A stretch of 64,000 nucleotides of DNA, from contig NZ_KN046818.1 of assembly GCF_000742135.1 (NCBI RefSeq), forward strand, positions 4,221,447-4,285,446, given 5' to 3'. Made by a program: the position numbers and the translations under genes. Below the pieces are notes generated by a model. It worked only from the letters and a program-made list of their open reading frames with translations. It was not told the DNA's origin and did not search any database. Positions 39,710-48,562 of this stretch are shown here, piece by piece (within the stretch, counting starts at the first letter, position 1; each line of letters begins with the position of its first letter). Origin of the DNA: Klebsiella pneumoniae. GTDB taxonomy: Bacteria > Pseudomonadota > Gammaproteobacteria > Enterobacterales > Enterobacteriaceae.

Positions 39710-40828
39710 ATGAAAGTTAAAGTACTGTCCCTCCTGGTACCGGCTCTGCTGGTAGCAGGCGCAGCAAATGCGGCTGAAATTTATAACAAAGACGGCAACA
39801 AATTAGACCTGTACGGTAAAATTGACGGTCTGCACTACTTCTCTGACGACAAGAGCGTCGACGGCGACCAGACCTACATGCGTGTAGGCGTGAAAGGCGA
39901 AACCCAGATCAACGACCAGCTGACCGGTTACGGCCAGTGGGAATACAACGTTCAGGCGAACAATACTGAAAGCTCCAGCGATCAGGCATGGACTCGTCTG
40001 GCATTCGCAGGCCTGAAATTTGGCGACGCGGGCTCTTTCGACTACGGTCGTAACTACGGCGTAGTATACGACGTAACGTCCTGGACCGACGTTCTGCCGG
40101 AATTCGGCGGCGACACCTACGGTTCTGACAACTTCCTGCAGTCCCGTGCTAACGGCGTTGCAACCTACCGTAACTCTGATTTCTTCGGTCTGGTTGACGG
40201 CCTGAACTTTGCTCTGCAGTATCAGGGTAAAAACGGCAGCGTCAGCGGCGAAGGTACTTCTCCGACCAACAACGGTCGTGGCGCTCTGAAACAGAACGGT
40301 GACGGCTTCGGTACCTCTCTGACCTATGACATCTATGATGGCATCAGCGCTGGTTTCGCGTACTCGCACTCCAAACGTAACGGCGATCAGAATCGTTTGG
40401 ATAAAGGCCGTGGCGACAACGCTGAAACCTACACCGGTGGTCTGAAATACGACGCCAACAACATTTACCTGGCGACTCAGTACACCCAGACCTACAACGC
40501 AACTCGTTTCAGCGGCAACGGAGAATCTGATTCTATTAGCGGTTTTGCTAACAAAGCACAGAACTTCGAAGTGGTTGCTCAGTACCAGTTCGACTTCGGT
40601 CTGCGTCCGTCCGTAGCTTACCTGCAGTCTAAAGGTAAGGACATCGAAGGTTACGGCGACCAGGACCTGCTGAAATATGTTGACGTTGGCGCGACCTACT
40701 ACTTCAACAAAAACATGTCCACCTATGTTGACTACAAAATCAACCTGCTGGACGAAAACGATTTCACTCGTCGCGCTGGTATCTCTACCGACGACGTGGT
40801 TGCACTGGGCCTGGTTTACCAGTTCTAA
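39710..40828 (+). CDS. ompC: Outer membrane porin OmpC (OmpK36)
   Basis: A 372-residue trimeric general porin with a 21-residue signal peptide ([21 protein letters not shown]) and a terminal Phe. The sequence is that of Klebsiella OmpK36. The constriction loop L3 reads [13 protein letters not shown], without the extra GD or TD residues known from carbapenem-resistant isolates, and the frame is intact. Differences from remembered reference OmpK36 cluster in the outer loops (residues ~180-190, 230-245 and 270-285), as expected for surface variation. It is preceded by OmpR sites and divergent micF. Confidence 0.96.
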   Translation: MKVKVLSLLVPALLVAGAANAAEIYNKDGNKLDLYGKIDGLHYFSDDKSVDGDQTYMRVGVKGETQINDQLTGYGQWEYNVQANNTESSSDQAWTRLAFAGLKFGDAGSFDYGRNYGVVYDVTSWTDVLPEFGGDTYGSDNFLQSRANGVATYRNSDFFGLVDGLNFALQYQGKNGSVSGEGTSPTNNGRGALKQNGDGFGTSLTYDIYDGISAGFAYSHSKRNGDQNRLDKGRGDNAETYTGGLKYDANNIYLATQYTQTYNATRFSGNGESDSISGFANKAQNFEVVAQYQFDFGLRPSVAYLQSKGKDIEGYGDQDLLKYVDVGATYYFNKNMSTYVDYKINLLDENDFTRRAGISTDDVVALGLVYQF

Positions 40829-40845
40829 GTTGCAAGCTGCATAAC

Positions 40846-40872
40846 AAAAAGGCGCCTCTGGCGCCTTTTTTT
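40846..40872 (+). terminator. ompC Rho-independent terminator
   Basis: A-run, GGCGCC, TCT loop, GGCGCC and seven T (40866-40872), starting about 18 bases after the ompC stop. Strong, and nearly symmetrical. Confidence 0.95.
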
Positions 40873-40931
40873 ATGTCCGGTTTAACCTCGCTGGTATACT
40901 CTTGTCGCCCTGGTAAGAGGAGCCTCGATTA

Positions 40932-41984
40932 ATGGATATGACTTTCTTTCGCGCCGCGCTGCTGGGCGCCTGCGTTCTGCTCTCTGGCTGCGATTCAGCT
41001 ACCACTCCTGCGACCCCCACCGCGACGGCCACCGTGCTGGATGGCAAAACGATGGGCACCTTCTGGCGGGTCAGCGTCATTGGCGTGGATGAGGCAAAGG
41101 CCCAGGCGTTGCGCGCCAAGGTTCAGGCCCAGCTGGACGCCGACGATCGCCTGCTGTCGACCTGGAAAAACGACTCAGCGCTGATGCGCTTCAATCATGC
41201 CGCCACTACCGAACCCTGGCCGGTGAGCGAAGCGATGGCGGATATCGTCACCCTGTCGCTGCGGATTGGCGCCAAAACGCACGGCGCGATGGATATTACC
41301 GTGGGGCCGCTGGTCAACCTGTGGGGCTTTGGCCCGGATAAACAGCCGGTCACCACCCCGGATGCCGAGGCGATAGCCGCGGCGAAGGCGCGCACCGGCC
41401 TGCAGCATCTGCAGGTTATTAATCAGAGCGGCAGGCAGTTCCTGCAAAAAGATATTCCCGATCTGTTTGTCGACCTCTCCACCGTGGGGGAAGGCTATGC
41501 CGCCGACCACCTCGCGCGGTTGATGGAGCAGGAGGGGATCTCCCGCTATCTGGTGTCGGTGGGCGGGGCGCTGGTCAGCCGCGGGATGAACGGCGAAGGC
41601 AAGCCCTGGCGGGTAGCGATCCAGAAACCGACCGACCGCGAAAACGCCGTTCAGGCGATTGTCGACATCAATGGTCACGGCATCAGCACCTCCGGCAGCT
41701 ATCGCAATTACTATGAACTCGATGGCAAACGCATCTCGCACGTTATCGATCCGCAGACCGGGCAGCCGATAACCCATAAGCTGGTCTCCGTGACCGTCAT
41801 TGCGCCAACGGCGCTGGAGGCGGACGGCTGGGATACCGGACTGATGGTGCTGGGGCCGGAAAAAGCGCAGCAGGTGGTGCGCGAGGAGGGGCTGGCGGTC
41901 TACATGATCGTTAAAGATGGAGAGGGTTTTAAAACCTGGATGTCGCCGCAGTTCCGCACTTTCCTTGTCGGCGAGAAAAATTAA
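40932..41984 (+). CDS. apbE: FAD:protein FMN transferase ApbE (lipoprotein)
   Basis: ApbE (350 residues) attaches FMN covalently to Thr of target flavoproteins such as NqrB/C and RnfD/G subunits, in the periplasm. The lipoprotein signal ends in LLSGC with Cys20 as the lipidation site. Family motifs are KTMGTFWRV, DLSTVGEGYAAD, GGALVSRG, and DPQTGQPITHKLVSVTVIAP with the Mg-binding Asp/Thr region following. It lies between ompC and ada on the same strand, as in E. coli. Confidence 0.94.
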   Translation: MDMTFFRAALLGACVLLSGCDSATTPATPTATATVLDGKTMGTFWRVSVIGVDEAKAQALRAKVQAQLDADDRLLSTWKNDSALMRFNHAATTEPWPVSEAMADIVTLSLRIGAKTHGAMDITVGPLVNLWGFGPDKQPVTTPDAEAIAAAKARTGLQHLQVINQSGRQFLQKDIPDLFVDLSTVGEGYAADHLARLMEQEGISRYLVSVGGALVSRGMNGEGKPWRVAIQKPTDRENAVQAIVDINGHGISTSGSYRNYYELDGKRISHVIDPQTGQPITHKLVSVTVIAPTALEADGWDTGLMVLGPEKAQQVVREEGLAVYMIVKDGEGFKTWMSPQFRTFLVGEKN

Positions 41985-41995
41985 AAAGCAAGATT
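41979..41995 (+). promoter_or_regulatory. Candidate Ada box
   Basis: AATTAAAAAGCAAGATT resembles the E. coli ada control element (AATTAAAGCGCAA). It overlaps the apbE stop and lies about 65 bases before the ada ATG. Methylated Ada would bind it to activate ada-alkB. Confidence 0.4.
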
Positions 41996-42057
41996 GCGGG
42001 TTTTTTACTGCGGGCTTTACCACAGACTGAGGGTACACTTACAGCTGGAGACCCGTC

Positions 42058-43122
42058 ATGAAACCGATAGTTGCCGATACCGATGATCGCCGCTGGCAGG
42101 CGGTCTGCGAACGTGATACCCGGGCCGATGGTCAGTTCGTCTTTGCGGTACTGACCACCGGCATCTGCTGTCGTCCCTCCTGCCGCTCGCGGCGCGCGCG
42201 GCGGGAAAACGTACGCTTTTTTGCCGACGTCGCCGCCGCCGTGGCGGCGGGATTCCGCCCCTGCAAACGCTGCCAACCGGATAAAGACTACCCGCAGCAG
42301 CAAAGGGTCGACAAAGTGGCGCAGGCCTGTCGGCTGCTGGAGCAGGACGCGCCCCTGACCCTCGATGCGCTGGCAGGCCAGCTGGCGATGAGCCCGTTTC
42401 ATTTCCACCGTCTATTTAAATCCGTCACCGGCATGACCCCTAAAGCCTGGCAACAAGCGTGGCGGGCGCAGCGCCTGCGGGAAGCGCTGGAGCAGGGGAT
42501 ACCGGTGACCCGCGCCGCGCTGGCGGCTGGTTTTCCCGACAGCAGCAGCTATTATTGCCAGGCCGACGCAGCGTTAGGGATGACCGCCAGCCAGTTTCGC
42601 CGCGGCGGCGCCGCCACCGTGGTAACCTGGACCACGGGCGACTGCGCGCTGGGTCGTTGCCTGGTGGCGCAGAGCGAGCGCGGCGTCTGCGCGGTGCTGC
42701 CGGGTGATAACGATGCGGCATTGCTCGACGACCTGCGCCGGCGCTTTCCCAATGCCGAGCTGCGTGAAGGCGACCCCGATTTTTGTCAGCAGATGGCCGA
42801 GATTTTCGCCCACCTCGACGACAGCCGGCGGCCGGTATCGCTGCCGCTGGATCTGCAGGGCACCGCATTTCAGCTGCAGGTCTGGCAGGCGCTGCGGCAG
42901 ATCCCGGCGGGTGAGACCCGCAGCTACCGCCAGGTGGCAGAGCATATTGGCCAGCCGCGGGCGGTTAGAGCCGTGGCCGGCGCCTGCGCGGCGAATTCGC
43001 TGGCGGTGATTGTTCCCTGCCACCGGGTGGTGCGTGAAGATGGCGCCCTGTCCGGTTATCGCTGGGGAACGGCGCGAAAAGCGCAGCTGCTGGCGCGCGA
43101 GGCCCAACATGAGGAGGAGTAA
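42058..43122 (+). CDS. ada: Adaptive response regulator and methyltransferase Ada
   Basis: Ada (354 residues) repairs methyl phosphotriesters and O6-methylguanine and activates the adaptive response. The N-terminal zinc domain has Cys38, Cys42, Cys69 and Cys72 (ICCRPSC; PCKRC), with Cys38 as the methyl acceptor. The AraC-type helix-turn-helix follows (residues ~90-180). The C-terminal methyltransferase domain has active-site Cys321 in IVPCHRVV. All cysteines are present. Its stop codon shares one base with the alkB start, making an ada-alkB operon. Confidence 0.97.
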   Translation: MKPIVADTDDRRWQAVCERDTRADGQFVFAVLTTGICCRPSCRSRRARRENVRFFADVAAAVAAGFRPCKRCQPDKDYPQQQRVDKVAQACRLLEQDAPLTLDALAGQLAMSPFHFHRLFKSVTGMTPKAWQQAWRAQRLREALEQGIPVTRAALAAGFPDSSSYYCQADAALGMTASQFRRGGAATVVTWTTGDCALGRCLVAQSERGVCAVLPGDNDAALLDDLRRRFPNAELREGDPDFCQQMAEIFAHLDDSRRPVSLPLDLQGTAFQLQVWQALRQIPAGETRSYRQVAEHIGQPRAVRAVAGACAANSLAVIVPCHRVVREDGALSGYRWGTARKAQLLAREAQHEEE

Positions 43123-43775
43123 TGCTCGATCTGTTTAGCGATATCCCACCGTGGCAGGAGCCGCTGGCCCCCGGCGCGGTGGTGCTGCGGCGATTTGCCC
43201 GCGAACGCGCCCCGGCGCTGCTGCAGGCGATAGCCGACGTCGCCAGTCAGTCGCCGTTTCGCCAGATGGTCACGCCGGGCGGGTACACCATGTCGGTCGC
43301 CATGACCAACTGCGGCGCGCTGGGCTGGACTACCGATCGCCACGGCTATTTGTACGCCCCGGTCGACCCGGTAACCGATCAAACCTGGCCGCCGATGCCT
43401 GCCGTATTTCATGAACTGGCGCTGGCGGCGGCCGCCGCCGGCGGCTATCCGGAGTTTTCCCCCGATGCCTGTTTGATTAACCGCTATTGTCCTGGCGCAA
43501 AACTGTCGTTGCATCAGGATAAAGATGAACAGGATCTGCGGGCGCCGATTGTCTCGGTCTCGCTGGGCTTGCCGGCTATCTTTCAGTTTGGCGGCTTGCA
43601 ACGCAGCGACCCGCTGCAGCGGCTGCTGCTGGAGCATGGCGATGTGGTGGTCTGGGGCGGCGAGTCGCGCCTGTTTTATCATGGCATTCAGCCGCTGAAA
43701 GCGGGGCATCATCCGGAAACGGGCGACTGTCGTTACAATCTCACCTTCCGACAGGCGGGCGGTCGCCAGTATTAA
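43122..43775 (+). CDS. alkB: DNA oxidative demethylase AlkB
   Basis: AlkB (217 residues) removes 1-methyladenine and 3-methylcytosine lesions by oxidative demethylation with Fe(II) and 2-oxoglutarate. Iron ligands His131, Asp133 and His187 are present (LSLHQDKDE; RLFYHGIQ), and the 2-oxoglutarate-binding Arg is in CRYNLTFR. The ATG overlaps the ada stop by one base and GAGGAG lies within the ada end, so translation is coupled. Confidence 0.97.
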   Translation: MLDLFSDIPPWQEPLAPGAVVLRRFARERAPALLQAIADVASQSPFRQMVTPGGYTMSVAMTNCGALGWTTDRHGYLYAPVDPVTDQTWPPMPAVFHELALAAAAAGGYPEFSPDACLINRYCPGAKLSLHQDKDEQDLRAPIVSVSLGLPAIFQFGGLQRSDPLQRLLLEHGDVVVWGGESRLFYHGIQPLKAGHHPETGDCRYNLTFRQAGGRQY

Positions 43776-43849
43776 AATAAGAATTATTCTTGATGTCATC
43801 GGTGAGCCGTTTAAACTGCTGGCTGTTTTGCTTTTGCGGATAGCCTGTT

Positions 43850-45493
43850 ATGGAACTTATCTCTCTCGTCTGGCGCCAGTACCGCTGGCCGTTTCTGGGC
43901 GTTATTGCTCTCAGCCTGCTCAGCGCCGCGCTGGGTATCGGCTTAATCGCTTTCATTAACCTGCGTCTGATTACCTCTGTCGATACCTCGCTGCGGGTCC
44001 TGCCGGAGTTTCTTGGTCTGCTGGGGCTGCTGATGGCGGTGACCCTGGGTTCGCAGCTGGCGCTAACCACCCTCGGCCACCATTTTGTCTATCGTCTGCG
44101 CGGTGAGTTTGTTAAACGCATCCTCGATACCCAGATTGAACAAGTAGAGAAGATCGGCAGCGCGTCGCTGCTTGCCGGGCTGACCAGCGATATCCGCAAT
44201 ATCACCATCGCCTTTGTGCGCCTGCCGGAGCTGGTGCAGGGGATCATTCTCACCTTCGGCTCCGCGGCCTACCTCGCCTGGCTGTCAGGAAAAATGATGC
44301 TGGTGACGGCGCTGTGGATGGCGCTCACCATCTGGGGCGGCTTTGTGCTGGTCTCGCGGGTGTACAAACATATGGCCAGCCTGCGCGAAACGGAAGATAA
44401 ACTGTATCACGACTATCAGACGGTGCTGGAGGGGCGTAAAGAGCTGACCCTCAACCGCGAGCGCGCGGAGTATGTGTTTAACCAGCTCTACCTCCCGGAC
44501 GCCCGGGAGTACCGGCACCATATCGTTCGCGCCGATACCTTCCACCTCAGCGCGGTCAACTGGTCGAATATTATGATGCTTGGCGCCATCGGGCTGGTGT
44601 TCTGGATGGCCAACAGCCTCGGCTGGGCCGATACCGCCGTGGCGGCGACCTATTCCCTGACGCTGCTGTTTCTGCGCACGCCGCTGCTCTCCGCCGTCGG
44701 CGCGCTGCCCACGCTGCTCAGCGCCCAGGTGGCGTTTAACAAGCTGCGTCAGTTCTCCCTCGCCCCGTACCGGGCCGACTTTCCCCGGCCGCAGGCGCAT
44801 CCTGACTGGCAGACGCTGGAGCTGCGCGATGTCACCTTCCATTATCCGGACCAGCGCTTTGCGGTAGGGCCGCTTAATCTGACGCTGAAGCGCGGCGAGC
44901 TGGTGTTTCTGATAGGCGGCAACGGCAGCGGCAAGTCAACGCTGGCGATGCTCCTGACCGGCCTGTACCAGCCAATATCCGGTCAGATCCTCGTCGACGG
45001 CCAGCCGCTGGCGGCGGAGAGGCCAGAGGAGTACCGCAAACTGTTTTCCGCAGTGTTTACCGACGTCTGGCTGTTTGACCGCCTGCTCGGGCCGCAGGGC
45101 GAGGAGGCCGATCCGGCGCTGGTGGCGACATGGCTGGAGCGTCTGCAAATGGCCCACAAGCTGCAGCTGGAGAACGGAAAAATCGCCGACCTGCGGCTGT
45201 CGAAAGGGCAGAAGAAGCGCGTGGCGCTCCTGCTGGCGCTGGCCGAGTCCCGGGACATCATTCTGCTGGATGAATGGGCGGCGGATCAGGATCCGCATTT
45301 CCGCCGCGAGTTCTACCAGGTCCTGCTGCCGCTGATGCAGCAGATGGGCAAAACCGTGTTCGCCATCAGCCATGACGATCACTACTTCCAGCACGCCGAT
45401 CGTCTGCTGGAGATGCGCGCCGGCCAGCTCGCCGAACTTACCGGCGAAGAGCGGGAACAGGCTTCCCGCGATGCGGTGGCCCGTACGGCCTGA
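43850..45493 (+). CDS. yojI: ABC exporter YojI (fused permease and ATPase)
   Basis: A 547-residue fused ABC transporter, equal in length to E. coli YojI, which exports the peptide antibiotic microcin J25. Six transmembrane helices occupy about residues 1-290. The ATPase has Walker [11 protein letters not shown], an ABC signature degenerated to LSKGQKKR, and Walker [14 protein letters not shown] followed by AISHDDHYF. It belongs to the cyclic-peptide/SyrD-type exporter family. It follows alkB after 74 bp. Confidence 0.93.
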   Translation: MELISLVWRQYRWPFLGVIALSLLSAALGIGLIAFINLRLITSVDTSLRVLPEFLGLLGLLMAVTLGSQLALTTLGHHFVYRLRGEFVKRILDTQIEQVEKIGSASLLAGLTSDIRNITIAFVRLPELVQGIILTFGSAAYLAWLSGKMMLVTALWMALTIWGGFVLVSRVYKHMASLRETEDKLYHDYQTVLEGRKELTLNRERAEYVFNQLYLPDAREYRHHIVRADTFHLSAVNWSNIMMLGAIGLVFWMANSLGWADTAVAATYSLTLLFLRTPLLSAVGALPTLLSAQVAFNKLRQFSLAPYRADFPRPQAHPDWQTLELRDVTFHYPDQRFAVGPLNLTLKRGELVFLIGGNGSGKSTLAMLLTGLYQPISGQILVDGQPLAAERPEEYRKLFSAVFTDVWLFDRLLGPQGEEADPALVATWLERLQMAHKLQLENGKIADLRLSKGQKKRVALLLALAESRDIILLDEWAADQDPHFRREFYQVLLPLMQQMGKTVFAISHDDHYFQHADRLLEMRAGQLAELTGEEREQASRDAVARTA

Positions 45494-45503
45494 CAATCGC
45501 CAC

Positions 45504-45527
45504 GCGCCCGGGGAAAAGCCCGGGCGC
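45504..45527 (+). terminator. Hairpin after yojI
   Basis: GCGCCCGGG (45504-45512) pairs with CCCGGGCGC (45519-45527) around GAAAAG, ten bases after the yojI stop. The stem is strong but the downstream T-run is weak and delayed. Confidence 0.65.
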
Positions 45528-45643
45528 CGCTGAAATTTTCAGCGTCTACATCGCTGACGGTTATTATTTCCCCCTCCTCGCGCTATGCTTAAGGCTTCCG
45601 GCCCGCAGGCCGGCTCACCATTCTCAAAAGGATTGCCCGATCG

Positions 45644-47080
45644 ATGTCCGTTTTGCATAAAAAAAGCGCCCGCTTGCGTGACGAAGAGCGCGCCCGTCTG
45701 ATTTGGCTCTTGAGCACCGATAAAGCGGTGACTTCCGCGCTGCTGGGCAAACTGACGCTGGCTGAGCGCTATGATGAAGGGACGCTGGCCGATGACCTGG
45801 CCGAAGTGGAAATGCTGGTCTCGCATCTGCCGCCGCCGGATCTCGCCGATGCGCTGGAAGCGCTTCCCTATGACGCCCGCACCGCGCTATGGTGCCTGGT
45901 GCCCGACGATAAACGTGGCGAAGTGCTGCTGGAGGCCTCAGAGAACGTCTGGGGCGACCTGATCGACAAGATGAGCGACCCCGAGCTGCTGCAGGCCATG
46001 CAGCCGCTGGATATCGATGAACAGGTTTACCTGCTGCAGCATCTGCCGCGCAACCTAACCGGACGGCTGCTGGCGACCCTGCCGGCCGAGAAGCGCGCCC
46101 GTATTCGCCAGATTATGCGCTACGCCGACAACAGCGTCGGGTCGATCATGGAGTTTGAGGTCATTACGGTGCGACCGGAGGCCACCCTGGCGGCGGTGCA
46201 GCGCTATCTGCGGCGTCTCGGAAAAATGCCGGAAAACACCGATAAGCTGTTCGTTACCACCCGTAACAAGCTGCTGCTCGGCGAGCTGGAGCTGCAGACC
46301 ATTCTGCTCAATGATGCGCAGAAGCGGGTGGGGGAGGTGATGGAGGGCGACCCGGTCACCTTTCAGCCGCACGAAGAGGCCGAGAAGGTGGCGCGCACCT
46401 TCGAACGCGACGACTTACTCAGCGCCGCCGTCATTGATGCCGACGGCAAGCTGATCGGGCGCCTGACCATCGATGAGATCGTCGATGTGGTTTATGAAGA
46501 AACCGATAACGATCTGCGGCGGATGGGCGGCCTGAGCGATGAAGAGGATGTCTTCGCCCCGGTCAGCAAAGCGGTGAAAACCCGCTGGGCGTGGCTGGCG
46601 GTCAATCTGTGTACGGCGTTTATTGCTTCCCGGGTCATCGACGGCTTCGAACACACCATTTCACAGCTGGTGGCGCTGGCCTCGCTGATGCCGATCGTCG
46701 CCGGGATTGGCGGCAACACCGGCAACCAGACGATCACCATGATCGTCCGGGCGATGGCGCTGCAGCAGATCCAGCCCGGCAGCTTTACCTTCCTGATCCT
46801 GCGTGAAATGGGTGTTGCGCTGATTAACGGTCTGGTGTGGGGCGGGATTATGGGAGCCATCACCTGGTGGCTGTATGACGATCCGCAGCTCGGCGGGGTG
46901 ATGACGCTGGCCATGATGCTCAACCTGCTGATGGCGGCGATGATGGGCGTGATAATCCCGATGGTCATGGTGAAGCTGGGGCGCGACCCGGCGGTCGGCT
47001 CCAGCGTAATGATCACCGCCATCACCGACACCGGCGGCTTCTTTATTTTTCTGGGTCTGGCGACGCTGTTTCTGATGTAG
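45644..47080 (+). CDS. mgtE: MgtE family magnesium transporter
   Basis: A 478-residue MgtE-type Mg2+ channel/transporter. Domain order: N-terminal cytoplasmic superhelical domain (to ~150), paired CBS domains (~160-285), and five transmembrane helices (~310-478) with the pore signature GIGGNTGNQT. The N and CBS domains normally gate the pore by sensing Mg2+. E. coli K-12 has no mgtE here. A hairpin CCGGCC/GGCCGG lies in the leader around 45599-45614; I recognise no Mg riboswitch. Its 3' end overlaps the convergent SulP gene by 38 bases. Confidence 0.92.
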   Translation: MSVLHKKSARLRDEERARLIWLLSTDKAVTSALLGKLTLAERYDEGTLADDLAEVEMLVSHLPPPDLADALEALPYDARTALWCLVPDDKRGEVLLEASENVWGDLIDKMSDPELLQAMQPLDIDEQVYLLQHLPRNLTGRLLATLPAEKRARIRQIMRYADNSVGSIMEFEVITVRPEATLAAVQRYLRRLGKMPENTDKLFVTTRNKLLLGELELQTILLNDAQKRVGEVMEGDPVTFQPHEEAEKVARTFERDDLLSAAVIDADGKLIGRLTIDEIVDVVYEETDNDLRRMGGLSDEEDVFAPVSKAVKTRWAWLAVNLCTAFIASRVIDGFEHTISQLVALASLMPIVAGIGGNTGNQTITMIVRAMALQQIQPGSFTFLILREMGVALINGLVWGGIMGAITWWLYDDPQLGGVMTLAMMLNLLMAAMMGVIIPMVMVKLGRDPAVGSSVMITAITDTGGFFIFLGLATLFLM

Positions 47081-48281
47081 CCTGCGCTTTTGCCCGCAGG
47101 CGGCGGGGGATGATCGCCATCGCGACAATCCCCGCCAGCACACCGATCGCCAGATTGCTGGTTCCCACCGTCGCGGCGACGGTCACCAGCATCACCAGCG
47201 TTTCCGGCCACGGATTACGCGCCAGCTCGCCCGGGCGAATGCTGTGCCAGCTAAAGGTTTTCACCGCCACGATCACCATCACCCCGGCCAGAACCGCCAT
47301 CGGGATCTTCGCCATCACCTGGCTGAGCGCTGTCACCAGCAGGAGCAGCACCAGGCCGGCGATTACCGTTGAGAGGCGGCTGCGGGCCCGGCCCATTTCC
47401 ACGTTCACGATAGTCTGGCCGATCATCGCGCAGCCGGCGATGCCGCCATAGCAGCCGGCAAGGATATTGGCGATACCCAGCCCGGCGCTTTCCCGCGATT
47501 TGTTCGACGGGGTATGAGTGAGATCATCCACCAGCTTAGCCGTCAGCAAGGACTCCATCAGGCCGACAAAGGCGATACTGAGGGCGCACGGCCAGATTAT
47601 CTGCAGGGTGGTCAGGTTCAGGGGAACGGTCAGGGCGGTGAACCCCGGCAGGCCGCCGCTCATCGAGCCTTCATCGCCGACGGTCGGCAACTGCTGGCCG
47701 GTGGTCGCGGTATAGAGGGTGAGTGCGACGATGGCGATCAGCGGCGCCGGGATAGCCTTAATAACGCGCGGCGCCCACAGGACGATAAGCAGCGTCAGGA
47801 CGAACAGGCCAACGATTAGCGGTTGTCGACTCCAGAAATGCGGCACCTGAGCAAAGAAAATCAGGATCCCGAGGGCGTTGACGAACCCGGTCATCACCGC
47901 CGGGGGAATAAAGCGCATCAGGCGCGCCATGCCGCACAGACCAAACAAAATTTGAATAATACCCGCCAGAATGACAGCCGGTAAAATGTACCCCACGCCG
48001 TGCTGATGCACCATCGGGCCAATCACCAGCGCCACCGAGCCCGCGGCGGCGGTGACCATCGCCGGGCGTCCGCCGAAGACTGACATCGCCAGGCAGAGCA
48101 CCACCGAAGCAATCAGGCTTACCTGCGGGTCAACGCCGGCAATGACTGAAAACGAAATCACTTCAGGGATGAGCGCCAGGGCGGTGAGCACGCCGGCCAG
48201 CACTTCGCGCGTCAGTAAAGACGGGGAGCGGAGGATGGGACGCAGGTTGCCGGAAGCGGCGGGGTCAGAAACTGGGGGCAA
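47043..48281 (-). CDS. SulP family inorganic anion transporter without STAS domain
   Basis: A protein of up to 412 residues, a chain of hydrophobic helices starting EVLAGVLTALALIPEVISFSV, the SulP (SLC26) transmembrane core. It ends soon after the last helix, with no C-terminal STAS domain, unlike many SulP proteins. The substrate could be sulfate, bicarbonate or another anion. The start is uncertain: the reading begins at TTG (48281) right after a nine-T run, with no ribosome site and no nearby in-frame ATG. It faces mgtE and overlaps its last 38 bases. Absent from this site in E. coli K-12. Confidence 0.82.
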   Translation of the reverse strand: MPPVSDPAASGNLRPILRSPSLLTREVLAGVLTALALIPEVISFSVIAGVDPQVSLIASVVLCLAMSVFGGRPAMVTAAAGSVALVIGPMVHQHGVGYILPAVILAGIIQILFGLCGMARLMRFIPPAVMTGFVNALGILIFFAQVPHFWSRQPLIVGLFVLTLLIVLWAPRVIKAIPAPLIAIVALTLYTATTGQQLPTVGDEGSMSGGLPGFTALTVPLNLTTLQIIWPCALSIAFVGLMESLLTAKLVDDLTHTPSNKSRESAGLGIANILAGCYGGIAGCAMIGQTIVNVEMGRARSRLSTVIAGLVLLLLVTALSQVMAKIPMAVLAGVMVIVAVKTFSWHSIRPGELARNPWPETLVMLVTVAATVGTSNLAIGVLAGIVAMAIIPRRLRAKAQATSETASPDPEK

Positions 48282-48454
48282 AAAAAAAGTTCGCAGCTTA
48301 TAAAAAAAGAGGGAGCGGTGTCAGGCCCTGCTTCCGTGCGGTCTGTCACAAAACCAGGGATGATAGCGCGGAATCTGTCAGCGCACCAGTACAAAAAGTG
48401 ATTTGGTGTATACATTTATTAAACATTTTTATAACGGATCTCAAAACAGAACTT

Positions 48455-48479
48455 AAAATTTAAACAATATTTAAATTTT
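48455..48479. promoter_or_regulatory. Perfect AT-rich palindrome upstream of mqo
   Basis: AAAATTTAAA and TTTAAATTTT are perfect 10-base inverted arms around CAATA, 83 bases before the mqo start and about 175 bases before the divergent SulP gene. It may be an operator. E. coli mqo is repressed by ArcA, but this is not an obvious ArcA direct repeat. Confidence 0.5.
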
Positions 48480-48562
48480 TGAGCTTCGGTGGTAACGTGA
48501 GGGGTGAGAATCGTATCACCTGCGCTAAATAAAAACAGCGAGTAAAGTAAGGCTCAAATCCG

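Noticed and set aside
45530..45643. Magnesium riboswitch in the mgtE leader
   Set aside because: The leader is only about 115 bases with one simple hairpin; the folds of the known Mg sensors are not recognisable.
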